Shown: positions 8,168 to 16,512 of the stretch, piece after piece
Layout: every line of letters begins with the position of its first letter
Position numbering within the stretch: the stretch's first letter is position 1
Origin: Sphingomonas sp.
Lineage (GTDB): Bacteria > Pseudomonadota > Alphaproteobacteria > Sphingomonadales > Sphingomonadaceae
Reading direction: 5' to 3'
Assembly (NCBI GenBank): GCA_003248865.1
Contig: QFPK01000018.1
Location: forward strand, 4,493-68,492
DNA: 64,000 nucleotides
The notes under the pieces: generated by a model
The model's input: the letters and a program-made list of their open reading frames with translations, nothing else
Databases searched by the model: none
What the model was told of the DNA's origin: nothing
Position numbers and translations under genes: made by a program

Positions 8168-9966
8168 CAAGCGCCGCCGACCGACTCGCCGCCCTTCGCG
8201 CCACCCTGAAGGCACAGGGCCTCGATGGCTTCATCGTGCCGCTCACCGACGAGCATATGTCGGAATATGTGGGCGGCTATGCGCAGCGCCTCGGCTGGCT
8301 GACGGGTTTCCAGGGCAGCGCCGGGACGGCCGTCGTGCTGGCAGACAGCGCCGCCATCTTCGTGGATGGGCGCTACACCATCCAGGTCCGTGCACAGGTG
8401 GACGGCAATCTCTATCAATACCGGTCCGTGCCCGCCGAACCGGTCGCAGGCTGGCTGGCAGACCATGCGCCCACAGGCGCGCGCATCGGCTATGATCCCT
8501 GGCTGACCACCCGCGCCTTCCTGCGCGCGGCCGAAATCGCGCTGGCGCCGAAGGGCATCGTGCTGGTCGCCGTCACCTCGAACCCGGTGGATGCCGTGTG
8601 GGCCGATCGCCCCGCCCCGCCGCTGGCGCCCGCCGAAATCCTCGGCGAGGAATTCAGCGGTCGCAGCTCCGCCGACAAGCGCGCGGCCATCGCCGCCGAG
8701 GCGAACAAGGCAGGCGCCTCCGCCGTCATCCTCTCCGCGCTCGATTCCATCGCCTGGGCTTTCAACATCCGCGGCAGCGATGTCTCCCGCACGCCCGTGG
8801 TCCGCGCCTTCGCCATCGTCCGCGCCGACGGCTCCGCAACGCTGTTCACCGCACCGGCCAAGATCACGCCTGAGGTGAAGGCGCATCTGGGGCCGGATGT
8901 GACTGTTGAGCCTTACGAAGCCTTCGGCCCCGCGCTGGAGCGGCTGGAGGGCAAGGTGCTGCTGGACCCGGCCTGGTCGGTCGCGGCCATCTTCGAGGCG
9001 CTGGGACGTGGCAAGGCGACCCTCATCGAGGCCCGCGACCCGACCACCCTGCCCAAATCCGCGAAGAACCCGGTCGAGCTGGACGGCATGCGCGCCGCCC
9101 ATGTGCGCGACGGCGCGGCCATCGCCAAGTTCCTCCACTCCGTCGACAGCAGCCTGCCGCAGGACGAGATCGACGCCTCTGACAGGCTGGAAGCCTTCCG
9201 CCGCGAATCCAACCTGCTGAAGGACCTGTCGTTCGACAGCATCTCGGCCGTCGGCCCCAACGCCGCCCTGCCGCACTACCGGTCCGAGCCCGAAACCAAG
9301 CGGGCGTTCGCCGGCGAGGCGATCTACCTGATCGATTCCGGCGGCCAGTATCCGGACGGCACCACCGACATCACCCGCACCGTGGCGCTGCAGAACCCGC
9401 CCGCCGAAATGAAGGACCGCTTCACCCGTGTGCTGAAGGGGCATATCGCGCTCGCCATGGCGCGCTTCCCACGCGGCACCCGGGGCGGCCAGCTGGATAT
9501 CCTCGCCCGCCAGTTCCTTTGGGGTGTCGGCCTAGATTACGCCCATGGCACCGGCCATGGCGTCGGCCACTTCCTGGGCGTGCATGAAGGCCCGCAGCGC
9601 ATTGCCGCGGCCGTGGGCGCGCCGGGCGTAGACGAAGTGCTGCTGCCGGGCATGGTGATTTCCAACGAGCCCGGATTCTACAAGGCCGGCGCCTATGGCA
9701 TCCGCATCGAGAATCTGGTGATCGTGGTGGAGGATCAGCGCCCGTCCGACGAGCAGCCGATGCTCGCCTTCGAGACGATCACGCTGGCCCCCATCGACAA
9801 GCGCCTGATCGAACCCGCGCTGCTCACGCCCGCCGAGATCGACTGGCTGGATGCTTATCACGCCCGCACCCGCGCCGCGCTGGAACCGCAACTGGACGGC
9901 CCCGCACGCGACTGGCTGATCGACGCGACAGCATCGCTCAGCATCGAGACGCGGGCCGCCGCATGA
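8164..9966 (+). CDS. Aminopeptidase P family protein (Xaa-Pro aminopeptidase, M24)
   Basis: The product is 600 residues, the size of the three-domain eukaryote-like aminopeptidase P, which removes an N-terminal residue preceding proline. Two creatinase-like N-terminal domains are followed by the M24 domain from about residue 310. The five metal ligands are recognisable: the two Asp in DSGGQYPDGTTDITRT, His in GTGHGVGHFLGVHEGP, Glu in GMVISNEPGFY and Glu in YGIRIENLV. No signal peptide is present, so it is cytoplasmic. Its ATG overlaps the preceding stop. It could be called PepP, but E. coli PepP is shorter. Confidence 0.92.
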   Translation: MTSAADRLAALRATLKAQGLDGFIVPLTDEHMSEYVGGYAQRLGWLTGFQGSAGTAVVLADSAAIFVDGRYTIQVRAQVDGNLYQYRSVPAEPVAGWLADHAPTGARIGYDPWLTTRAFLRAAEIALAPKGIVLVAVTSNPVDAVWADRPAPPLAPAEILGEEFSGRSSADKRAAIAAEANKAGASAVILSALDSIAWAFNIRGSDVSRTPVVRAFAIVRADGSATLFTAPAKITPEVKAHLGPDVTVEPYEAFGPALERLEGKVLLDPAWSVAAIFEALGRGKATLIEARDPTTLPKSAKNPVELDGMRAAHVRDGAAIAKFLHSVDSSLPQDEIDASDRLEAFRRESNLLKDLSFDSISAVGPNAALPHYRSEPETKRAFAGEAIYLIDSGGQYPDGTTDITRTVALQNPPAEMKDRFTRVLKGHIALAMARFPRGTRGGQLDILARQFLWGVGLDYAHGTGHGVGHFLGVHEGPQRIAAAVGAPGVDEVLLPGMVISNEPGFYKAGAYGIRIENLVIVVEDQRPSDEQPMLAFETITLAPIDKRLIEPALLTPAEIDWLDAYHARTRAALEPQLDGPARDWLIDATASLSIETRAAA

Positions 9967-10092
9967 TCGCAAACTTCCTGCCCTGAAATTTTTCCCTGCC
10001 CTAAAACTTTTTCCTGCTTGCGCGAATTCAGCCATCGCAGGGAAACCTCGGGCGTCTATTCCCGTTACCACTCAAACAGCTGGAGACTTCCC
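9967..10092 (+). promoter_or_regulatory. sodB upstream region with three imperfect tandem repeats
   Basis: Between pepP and sodB, the block 9975-10017 contains three imperfect units of about 18-19 bases: TTCCTGCCCTGAAATTT, TTCCCTGCCCTAAAACTT and TTCCTGCTTG. The run is clearly richer in A+T than the flanks. A TGGAGA ribosome-binding sequence lies at 10081. The repeats may be a regulator-binding region for sodB, but no known operator (for example a Fur box) is matched, and a clear -35/-10 pair was not found. Confidence 0.35.
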
Positions 10093-10758
10093 ATGCCTGC
10101 CAAGTTTACCCTCCCCCCCCTGCCGTTCGAGCCCACCTCGCTGGCGCCCGCCATCTCGGCCGACACCTTCGCCCAGCACCACGCCGGCCACCACAAGGCC
10201 TATGTGGACAAGCTGAACGTGCTGGCAGACGAGCATGGCTTCACCGAAACCGACCTCCTGGAAATCATCCGCGAAACCGCCGACGTGGACCCGGAAGAAG
10301 TCTCTGAACAGGTCTCGGCCGGCGACATCTTCGTGCACGCCGCCCAGCACTTCAACCACGCCTTCTACTGGAAGAGCCTGAGCCCCGCCGGCGGCGCCCC
10401 GGACGGCGAACTGCTGGCCGCCATCGAGCGCGACTTCGGCTCGGTCGAAGCGCTGAAGAAGGCGATGGTCGACAAGGGCGTGGATCATTTCGCCAGCGGC
10501 TGGGTCTGGCTGGTCTCTGACGACGGCAAGCTGGAAGTGATCGGCGGCCATGACGCCCAGACCCCGGTGATCGACGAAGACCTGAAGCCGATCCTGGTGC
10601 TGGATGTGTGGGAACATGCCTATTATCTGGACCATCAGCGCGCCCGCAAAGCCTATCTGGACGCGGTGACCGCCAACCACCTGAACTGGGCGTTCGCCGC
10701 CGAAGCTTATGCCGCCGACGACGTGGCGGAACTGGAACTGGGCATCGCCAACGGCTGA
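10093..10758 (+). CDS. sodB: Superoxide dismutase, Fe (or Fe/Mn) type
   Basis: The product is 221 residues and would convert superoxide to oxygen and peroxide in the cytoplasm. Metal ligands are at the expected places: His in FAQHHAGHHKAYVD, His in AAQHFNHAFYW, and the Asp and His of DVWEHAYYLDHQ. The HFNHAFYW string and overall length favour the Fe-type group, but the metal cannot be fixed from sequence alone. The start is the ATG at 10093, preceded by TGGAGA; the longer frame from 10018 runs back through the repeat-rich leader. The gene is followed by repeat copy B, which carries a strong GC stem at 10777-10795 and probably ends the transcript. Confidence 0.95.
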   Translation: MPAKFTLPPLPFEPTSLAPAISADTFAQHHAGHHKAYVDKLNVLADEHGFTETDLLEIIRETADVDPEEVSEQVSAGDIFVHAAQHFNHAFYWKSLSPAGGAPDGELLAAIERDFGSVEALKKAMVDKGVDHFASGWVWLVSDDGKLEVIGGHDAQTPVIDEDLKPILVLDVWEHAYYLDHQRARKAYLDAVTANHLNWAFAAEAYAADDVAELELGIANG

Positions 10759-10776
10759 TTTCCGGGCTGAAGGATT

Positions 10777-11012
10777 GAGGGGGCTCTGCCCCCTCAAACT
10801 CCCCCGGCAGGGAGATGATCTCCCTGCACCCACATTACTAAGGATGGTCGGTCAGGTTGCGCTGACGGCATGGTTTGATTGCCTGCGGCGCTTGGCTGCT
10901 CCAGCGCCGCAGGCAATCAAACCAAGCCGCGCGCGCGACATCAGAATAGCGCGCAACGCCAATGTCGAGGGTGCAGGGAAATCATTTCCCTGCCCGCCGG
11001 AGGCAAAAAACC
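10777..11012 (+). repeat. Copy B of the multi-stem dispersed repeat
   Basis: The modules in order are: a palindrome GAGGGGGCTCTGCCCCCTC at 10777-10795; a CGGCAGGGAGATGATCTCCC hairpin leading to CTGCACCC; a central inverted repeat with perfect 22-base arms at 10871-10892 and 10903-10924 (loop 10 bases); a unique stretch; then GGGTGCAGGGAAATCATTTC with its partner and the end CCCGCCGGAGGCAAAAAACC. It fills the space between the convergent sodB and ABC-F genes and probably terminates both. The match to copy C is close over the whole length. Confidence 0.9.
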
Positions 11013-11031
11013 AAACCCGGCCAGCCAAACC

Positions 11032-12675
11032 CTACCAGCGAACCCCCTTCTGCTTCTTCGCCGGTTTCGGCGGCGGCGCGCTGGGTTGCTTGGGCTTGTC
11101 GGCGCCCTTGGGTTTCCGGCCGAGGATGAAATCGGTGTAGTCGTCCAACGACCCCGAAAACTCCTTGGCGGTGCCCGAATCCACCAGCACCAGCCGGTCG
11201 GCGGCCAGTTCCAGCATGTGGCGGTCGTGGCTCACCAGCACCACGGCACCGCCATAGCCGTTCAGCGCCTGCACCAGCGCTTCGCGGGTGTCGACGTCGA
11301 GGTGGTTGGTGGGTTCGTCGAGGATCAGCAGGTGCGGCGCCTCGCGGGTGATCAGCGCCAGCGCGAGGCGGGCGCGTTCGCCGCCCGACATCTCGCCCAC
11401 CTTCTGCGTGGCGCGCGGGCCGGAAAAGCCGAAGCGGCCGAGCTGAGCGCGGACAGCGCCCGGCGTCGCCCCGCCCATCAGCCGGCTCATATGTTCCAGC
11501 GGGGTATCGCTGCTGTCCAGTTCCTCCACCTGATACTGGGTGAAATAGCCCACCTTCAGCTTGCCCGGCGCGTGCATTTCCCCCTGCATCAGCGGCAGCT
11601 GGGCAGCCAGCAGGCGGGCGAGCGTGGTCTTGCCGTTGCCGTTGCGGCCCAGCAGGGCAAGCCGGTCGTCCGGGTCCACGCGCAGGTCCAGCTTCGTCAG
11701 GATGGGCTTGTCGGCTTCATAGCCCACGGCCGCCATGTCCATGGTGATCAGCGGCGGCTTCATTTCCTCCGGGCTGGGGAAATCGAAGCTGAGCGTCGGA
11801 TCCTCGGTGACGGCCGCGATGGGCTGCATCTTGGCCAGCGCCTTCTGGCGGGACTGCGCCTGTTTCGCGGTGGAGGCCCGGGCCGAGTTGCGGGCGATAT
11901 AATCCTGCAACTTCGCACGCTGGGCATCCTGCGACGCCTTGGCGGCGGCCTGCTGGGCCAGCCGCTCGGCGCGCTGCCGTTCGAAACTGTCATAGCCGCC
12001 GGCATAGAGCGTGGCCTTGCCGCCTTCGATGTGCAGGATGTTGTCGACCACATTGTTCAGCAGGTCGCGCTCGTGACTGATCACCACCATCATGGCGGGG
12101 TAGTTCTTCAGGAAATTCTCCAGCCACATCGTCGCTTCGAGATCGAGGTGGTTGGAGGGTTCGTCGAGCAGCAGCAGGTCCGGCTCTGAGAACAGCAGCG
12201 CGGCGAGCGCGGCGCGCATCTTCCAGCCGCCGGAGTAGCTGGAGAGCGGCCGGTTCTGCATCTCCTCGTCGAACCCCAGGCCGACGAGAATACGGGCAGC
12301 GCGGCTGGGCGCGGCATAGGCGTCGATCGCCATCAGCCGCTCGTGGATCTCGCCGAAGCGGTCCATGTCCTCGCAGGTCTCGCTTTCCAGCATCAGCGCG
12401 GCGCGCTCGGTGTCGGCGGCCAGCACCAGGTCGATGGGCGTGGTGGTGCCGTCCGGCGCTTCCTGCGCGATATAGCCGATGCGCAGGCCGCGCGGCATTT
12501 CCAGCTTGCCTTCGTCGGGCTCGATCTGGCCCATCATCACCTTCATCAGCGTGGACTTGCCCGCGCCGTTGCGGCCGATCAGCCCGATGCGGCTGCGGCC
12601 CGGAAGCGCCGCAGTCGCCTTGTCGATGATGGTGCGGCCGCCAAGCCGCACGGTGATGCCGGAGATATTCAACAT
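11032..12675 (-). CDS. ABC-F family ATP-binding protein (Uup/YheS-like)
   Basis: The product is 547 residues with two ABC ATPase domains and no membrane segment, the ABC-F pattern. Such proteins act on the ribosome in translation or antibiotic protection. Domain 1 has Walker A GRNGAGKST, signature LSSYSGGWKMR and Walker B LLLLDEPSNHLD. Domain 2 has GRNGNGKTT, EMSGGERAR and LLILDEPTNHLD. A charged linker with two helices (about residues 250-310) joins them, and a Pro/Lys-rich tail (PPPKPAKKQKG) ends the protein. The start is MLNISGITV at 12675; the longer version adds an unlikely N-terminal extension. Which ABC-F subgroup it belongs to cannot be decided here. Confidence 0.92.
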   Translation of the reverse strand: MLNISGITVRLGGRTIIDKATAALPGRSRIGLIGRNGAGKSTLMKVMMGQIEPDEGKLEMPRGLRIGYIAQEAPDGTTTPIDLVLAADTERAALMLESETCEDMDRFGEIHERLMAIDAYAAPSRAARILVGLGFDEEMQNRPLSSYSGGWKMRAALAALLFSEPDLLLLDEPSNHLDLEATMWLENFLKNYPAMMVVISHERDLLNNVVDNILHIEGGKATLYAGGYDSFERQRAERLAQQAAAKASQDAQRAKLQDYIARNSARASTAKQAQSRQKALAKMQPIAAVTEDPTLSFDFPSPEEMKPPLITMDMAAVGYEADKPILTKLDLRVDPDDRLALLGRNGNGKTTLARLLAAQLPLMQGEMHAPGKLKVGYFTQYQVEELDSSDTPLEHMSRLMGGATPGAVRAQLGRFGFSGPRATQKVGEMSGGERARLALALITREAPHLLILDEPTNHLDVDTREALVQALNGYGGAVVLVSHDRHMLELAADRLVLVDSGTAKEFSGSLDDYTDFILGRKPKGADKPKQPSAPPPKPAKKQKGVRW

Positions 12676-12747
12676 GATGCCCGCGCGCGTAGCGGATTGT
12701 TGCTGCAAGCGCGAAGAGAATTTGGCGGGAAGGGAAAGTGGCCGCGC

Positions 12748-14025
12748 TTACTCCCCCTTCACCACCGTGCCGCCCTTCATCACGAAGCCCACCTCCTTCA
12801 GCACTTTCACATCGCTCAACGGATCGCCGGCCACCGCGATCAGGTCGGCATGATAGCCGGGGCGAAGGGCACCGATGTCCTTCACGCCCAGCAGGTCCGC
12901 CGCATTGGTGGTGGCGGCCACGATGGCGGTCGCGGGCGTCATGCCATGTTCCACCATCAGCTCGAACTCGTCGGCGTTGCGGCCATGCTTCGAAACCCCG
13001 GCGTCGGTGCCGAAGGCGATCTTCACGCCGGCGGGCACCGCCTTTTCCAGCGCCTTACCGGTGATCTGCAGCCGCCACTTCACCTTCTCCAGCACGTCGG
13101 GCGGATAGGCATCGGGGTTGGCGGCCAGCCGCTCCTTGTAACCGTTCACGGTGGACAGCGTCGGCACATAATAGGCGCCGGAGGATTTGAAGAGCTTCAG
13201 CGTCTCGTCGGTCGGCATGGTGCCGTGCTCGATGGAGGCCGCGCCCGCCTGCAGCCCCACATTGATCCCGTCGGTGCCATGGGCATGCACGGCTACCTTC
13301 TTGCCGTGCAGCTTCGCGGTTTCCACAACCGCCTTCGCTTCATCGCTGAACATCTGCTGGCCAAGGCCAGCGCCGATGCGGCTGTTCACGCCCCCGGTGG
13401 TGGCGATCTTGATCACATCCACCCCGCGCCGCACCTGCAGCCGCACCGCGCGTCGGCAGGCATCGACGCCATCGCACAGATTCTCCTGATCGATGGCGTG
13501 GGCCAGATCGTCAGACAGGCTCAGCGTGCCGTCCATATGGCCGGACGTCACCGAAATCGGCCGCCCCGCGTCCACGATTCGCGGCCCCAGCACCCAGCCC
13601 TTGGCCACGGCATCCCGCAGCGCGAGAGTCGCCCCAGATCCGTCGCCCAGATTGCGGACGGTTGTGAAACCGGCGTTCAGCGTCTTCATGCCGTTCCATT
13701 GCGCGCGCAACGCCGACAGCCCCGGAGACGAAGACAGCCCTTCCACCAGCGCGGCTTCGCCGCCGGCATCGCTGTCCAGATGCACATGGCTGTCGATCAG
13801 CCCGGGCAGCACGAACTTCGCGCCAAGGTCGATCACCTTCGCCCCCGCAGGCGCCTGCCGGCCCGGCAGCAGCGCCGTGATGCGCCCCTTCTCGATCACG
13901 ATGGACGTCGGCCCCAGAGGGGCCCTGCCCGGCTCCGCCAGCACATGATCGGCCTGAATCACCGTCACCTGGGCAGCGACCGGCGCCGACGCGAGCAAAA
14001 GGGCTACGAAGGCCAGACGTGTCAT
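12748..14025 (-). CDS. Exported metal-dependent amidohydrolase (imidazolonepropionase-like/prolidase-like)
   Basis: The product is 425 residues. Residues 1-19 (MTRLAFVALLLASAPVAAQ) form a signal peptide, so the enzyme is periplasmic. The amidohydrolase metal ligands are in DSHVHLD, VHAHGTDGI, ASIEHGT and FGTDAG. The family includes dipeptidases that cut Xaa-Pro or related bonds and imidazolonepropionase-like enzymes; the substrate is not evident. An AAGGGGGA ribosome-binding sequence sits before the ATG at 14025, which decides the start. The upstream gene, encoding the penicillin-binding protein, ends at 14185, and a fragment of the dispersed repeat fills the gap. Confidence 0.88.
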   Translation of the reverse strand: MTRLAFVALLLASAPVAAQVTVIQADHVLAEPGRAPLGPTSIVIEKGRITALLPGRQAPAGAKVIDLGAKFVLPGLIDSHVHLDSDAGGEAALVEGLSSSPGLSALRAQWNGMKTLNAGFTTVRNLGDGSGATLALRDAVAKGWVLGPRIVDAGRPISVTSGHMDGTLSLSDDLAHAIDQENLCDGVDACRRAVRLQVRRGVDVIKIATTGGVNSRIGAGLGQQMFSDEAKAVVETAKLHGKKVAVHAHGTDGINVGLQAGAASIEHGTMPTDETLKLFKSSGAYYVPTLSTVNGYKERLAANPDAYPPDVLEKVKWRLQITGKALEKAVPAGVKIAFGTDAGVSKHGRNADEFELMVEHGMTPATAIVAATTNAADLLGVKDIGALRPGYHADLIAVAGDPLSDVKVLKEVGFVMKGGTVVKGE

Positions 14026-14119
14026 CGGATAATATTCCCCCTTGATGGTTTCCTGCACAGTAAAACGCCGCTCGGCGGAATGCCAAGCCGGCATCATCGT
14101 TCCGGTCGAGGGGGGACAG

Positions 14120-14184
14120 GCGTGTTTCCTGCCTCCGGCGGGGGAGGGGCAATGTGGCAACACTCAAAGCGCCGCAGGCAATCC
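14120..14184 (-). repeat. Fragment H of the multi-stem dispersed repeat
   Basis: Two partial modules remain in reverse orientation: TGCCTCCGGCGGG at 14130-14142, which is the end module, and GCGCCGCAGGCAATC at 14169-14183, which is one arm of the central palindrome. The partner arm and the GGGAAATCATTTCCC module are absent. It touches the stop codon of the penicillin-binding protein gene. Confidence 0.6.
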
Positions 14185-16242
14185 CTATTGCTTCGGCGCC
14201 CCGGAGGTCGCGTCCTCGATCCAGCCGTCGGTCAGCACCTGCGGCTCTTCCTTCACCGGCGGCGGTGCGGAATCGGGAACCAGGCTGGGGTCCAGCCGGC
14301 CCGGATCGGGGTGGGCCGTCGCCGAACCGAATTCGTCGGTGCCCGGCGCCAGCCCATAGGCTTCGGCATCGGGCTCGGTCGCATATTCGGGCAGTTCCAC
14401 CTGATCGTTCAGAGGCGTGGGCGCCACGCCCGTCAGCGCCCGGCTCATGAAGGCGGCGAACACCCGCGCCGGGGCCTGCCCGCCGGCGAGGCCGCGCACG
14501 GCCTTGGCATCGTCGCGGCCCATCCACACGCCGGCCACCAGCTCCGGGGTGAAGCCGATGAACCAGCCGTCCTTGTTGGAGGAGGTGGTGCCCGTCTTCC
14601 CGGCCAGCGGGCGGCCGATCTGGGCGGCGCGGCCGGTGCCGGTTTCCACCGCGGCGCGCATCATGTCGGTCATATACTGCGCCACGAACGGGGCGACCAG
14701 GATGCGCGGATTGTCCGGCTCGCGGTTGTACAGCGTGCGGCCGGACGCGGTGGTGATGGACTGGATCGCCCAGGGCCGTGCCTCCACCCCGCCGCCCGCG
14801 ATGGAGGCGTAGGCGGACGTCATCTGCAGCAGCGTCACTTCGGACGACCCCAGCGCCATCGCGGGCTGGGTGGAGATGGGCGTGGTGATTCCGAAGCGGC
14901 GCGCCATCGCGGCCACGCTGTCGAAGCCGAAGCGCTGCCCCAACTGCACCGCGACCGTGTTCACGGACAGCGCGAACGCCTGCCGCATCGTCATCGCGCC
15001 CAGATAGCGGCCGTTGGAATTGCGCGGGCTCCAGCCGTTGATGCGGACGGGTTCGTCCACCACCCGGCTGTCGGGCGTCATGCCTTCTTCCAGCGCCACC
15101 AGATAATCGAACAGCTTCCAGCTGGAGCCGGGCTGCCGCCGCGCGACCACGGCGCGGTTGTAGATGCTCTTGGCGTAATCGCGCCCGCCCACCATTGCGG
15201 TCACCGCACCGTCAGACCGCATGCCGATGATCCCCAGCTGGGTGCCTTCGATCTGCTGCGCCGCCGCCGCCGCTTCGGCGGCCGCCTGATGGCGCGGGTT
15301 CAGGCTGGTGGTCACGTCCAGCGGCTCCACCGCCTCATCCGTCAGCGTTTCCAGCTGCGTCAGCACCCAGTCGGTGAAATAGCGGACATCGCCCTGATCC
15401 TTGTCCACCACGAAACGGACGAGATCGACATTGGCGCCGGCCGCTTCCGCCGGCCCGATGGCGCCCGAATCCACCATGGTGGCGATCACGATCCTGGCCC
15501 GCCCGCGCGCGCGCTCCGGGTCCGCCGTCGGGGCATAGCGGCTCGGCGCCTTCACCAGCCCGGCGATGATCGCCGATTGCGCCAGATCCAGCTCGGTCGC
15601 CGGATGGCCATAGAATTTGCGGCTCGCCGCATCGATGCCATAGGCCCCGCCGCCGAAATAGACGCGGTTCAGATACAGCTCCATGATCTGCTGCTTGCTG
15701 AACTTGCGCTCCATCGCCAGCGCCACCACCGCCTCGCGGATCTTGCGGGTGTAGGTTTGATCGAAGGTCAGGAACAGGTTGCGCGCCAACTGCTGGGTGA
15801 TGGTGGAAGCGCCCTCGCGCGTGCCGCCTTCGCGCAGGTTCACCACGAACGCCCGCACCATGCCGATGGGGTCGACGCCGGGGTGCCAGTCGAACCGCCG
15901 GTCTTCCACCGCCTTCATGGCTTCCACCATCTCGGGCGGAATCTCGGCATAGGTCAGCCAGCGGCCATAGCTCGGCCCCACCGTCACCAGCTCGGTGCCG
16001 TCCGCCGCGCGGATCACAACCGATTGCCCCTGCGGGCTCTTCATCAGCTCCTGATAACTCGGCAACGACGACATCGTCAGCGCAACCGCCAGCGCCAGCC
16101 CCAGCACCGCCAGCAACGCAAGCGCTGCCCCCCAGCCGATGAGGCCGGTGACGAAGCGGGAAAAGGCGGAGCGCCGTTTCTTCGCAGGCTTTCGCTTGGG
16201 GGTCGGTTCAGGCATCGGCAGGGCCGCCAGATAGGCTGCCAT
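14185..16242 (-). CDS. Class A penicillin-binding protein (PBP1a-like), transglycosylase/transpeptidase
   Basis: The product is about 685 residues. It polymerises and cross-links peptidoglycan and is anchored in the inner membrane by one segment (about residues 30-55, WGAALALLAVLGLALAVAL) after a Lys/Arg-rich cytoplasmic tail. The GT51 domain shows the catalytic Glu in AVEDRRFDWHPGVD and GASTITQQLARNLFLT. The transpeptidase domain shows SSWK (SxxK, catalytic Ser) and AGKTGTTSSNKD (KTG box). The C-terminal tail is rich in Pro and acidic residues. Start codons are possible at 16254 (GTG), 16242 and 16215; 16242 is a compromise. A perfect 7-bp hairpin (16246-16263) lies immediately upstream. Confidence 0.92.
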   Translation of the reverse strand: MAAYLAALPMPEPTPKRKPAKKRRSAFSRFVTGLIGWGAALALLAVLGLALAVALTMSSLPSYQELMKSPQGQSVVIRAADGTELVTVGPSYGRWLTYAEIPPEMVEAMKAVEDRRFDWHPGVDPIGMVRAFVVNLREGGTREGASTITQQLARNLFLTFDQTYTRKIREAVVALAMERKFSKQQIMELYLNRVYFGGGAYGIDAASRKFYGHPATELDLAQSAIIAGLVKAPSRYAPTADPERARGRARIVIATMVDSGAIGPAEAAGANVDLVRFVVDKDQGDVRYFTDWVLTQLETLTDEAVEPLDVTTSLNPRHQAAAEAAAAAQQIEGTQLGIIGMRSDGAVTAMVGGRDYAKSIYNRAVVARRQPGSSWKLFDYLVALEEGMTPDSRVVDEPVRINGWSPRNSNGRYLGAMTMRQAFALSVNTVAVQLGQRFGFDSVAAMARRFGITTPISTQPAMALGSSEVTLLQMTSAYASIAGGGVEARPWAIQSITTASGRTLYNREPDNPRILVAPFVAQYMTDMMRAAVETGTGRAAQIGRPLAGKTGTTSSNKDGWFIGFTPELVAGVWMGRDDAKAVRGLAGGQAPARVFAAFMSRALTGVAPTPLNDQVELPEYATEPDAEAYGLAPGTDEFGSATAHPDPGRLDPSLVPDSAPPPVKEEPQVLTDGWIEDATSGAPKQ

Positions 16243-16245
16243 TGT

Positions 16246-16263
16246 GGCCGCCACAAGGCGGCC
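16246..16263 (-). terminator. Short GC hairpin between the 34-residue gene and the PBP gene
   Basis: GGCCGCC (16246-16252), loop ACAA, GGCGGCC (16257-16263) is a perfect 7-bp stem. It follows the stop of the small gene ending at 16282 on the same strand. No T-run follows, so it may be a weak terminator or attenuator, or a structure in the PBP mRNA leader. Confidence 0.4.
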
Positions 16264-16281
16264 GGAAACGGCTCGCCGCAG

Positions 16282-16386
16282 CTAGACTTTCAGCGTGATG
16301 ACGGAACAGCCGCTCATCCACAGGATCCCGTTCAGAACCACGGTCAGCACGATCGAGATCAGGATCGATTTGGTCAATGTGCTCAT
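16282..16386 (-). CDS. Small single-pass membrane protein of 34 residues
   Basis: The predicted peptide begins MSTLTKSILISIVLTVVLNG and continues with a hydrophobic stretch ending near a Cys (WMSGCSVITLKV). An AAGGGGG ribosome-binding sequence stands 7 bases before the ATG at 16386, and the reading frame ends cleanly. One membrane helix (about residues 8-24) fills most of it. It lies upstream of the penicillin-binding protein gene in the same direction and diverges from argG. I do not recognise a family. It could be a real small protein, and the ribosome-binding site plus helix are the only support. Confidence 0.5.
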   Translation of the reverse strand: MSTLTKSILISIVLTVVLNGILWMSGCSVITLKV

Positions 16387-16512
16387 GAAGCCCCCTTCGC
16401 TCGTCGGGAAACTGGCGGGGCGGCCGCTGAACGGCAAGCCATTATTGCGCGCATGGCTTCCCGCCCCTATGCGCAGCCCCGTTCCCTCCACACATCAGAC
16501 ATGGGCGAAATG

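Noticed and set aside
12343..16512. Very long open frame on the plus strand that continues into argG
   Set aside because: It lies antisense to the ABC-F, amidohydrolase and PBP genes, and only the last 405 residues match a protein family. High G+C makes such antisense frames common.
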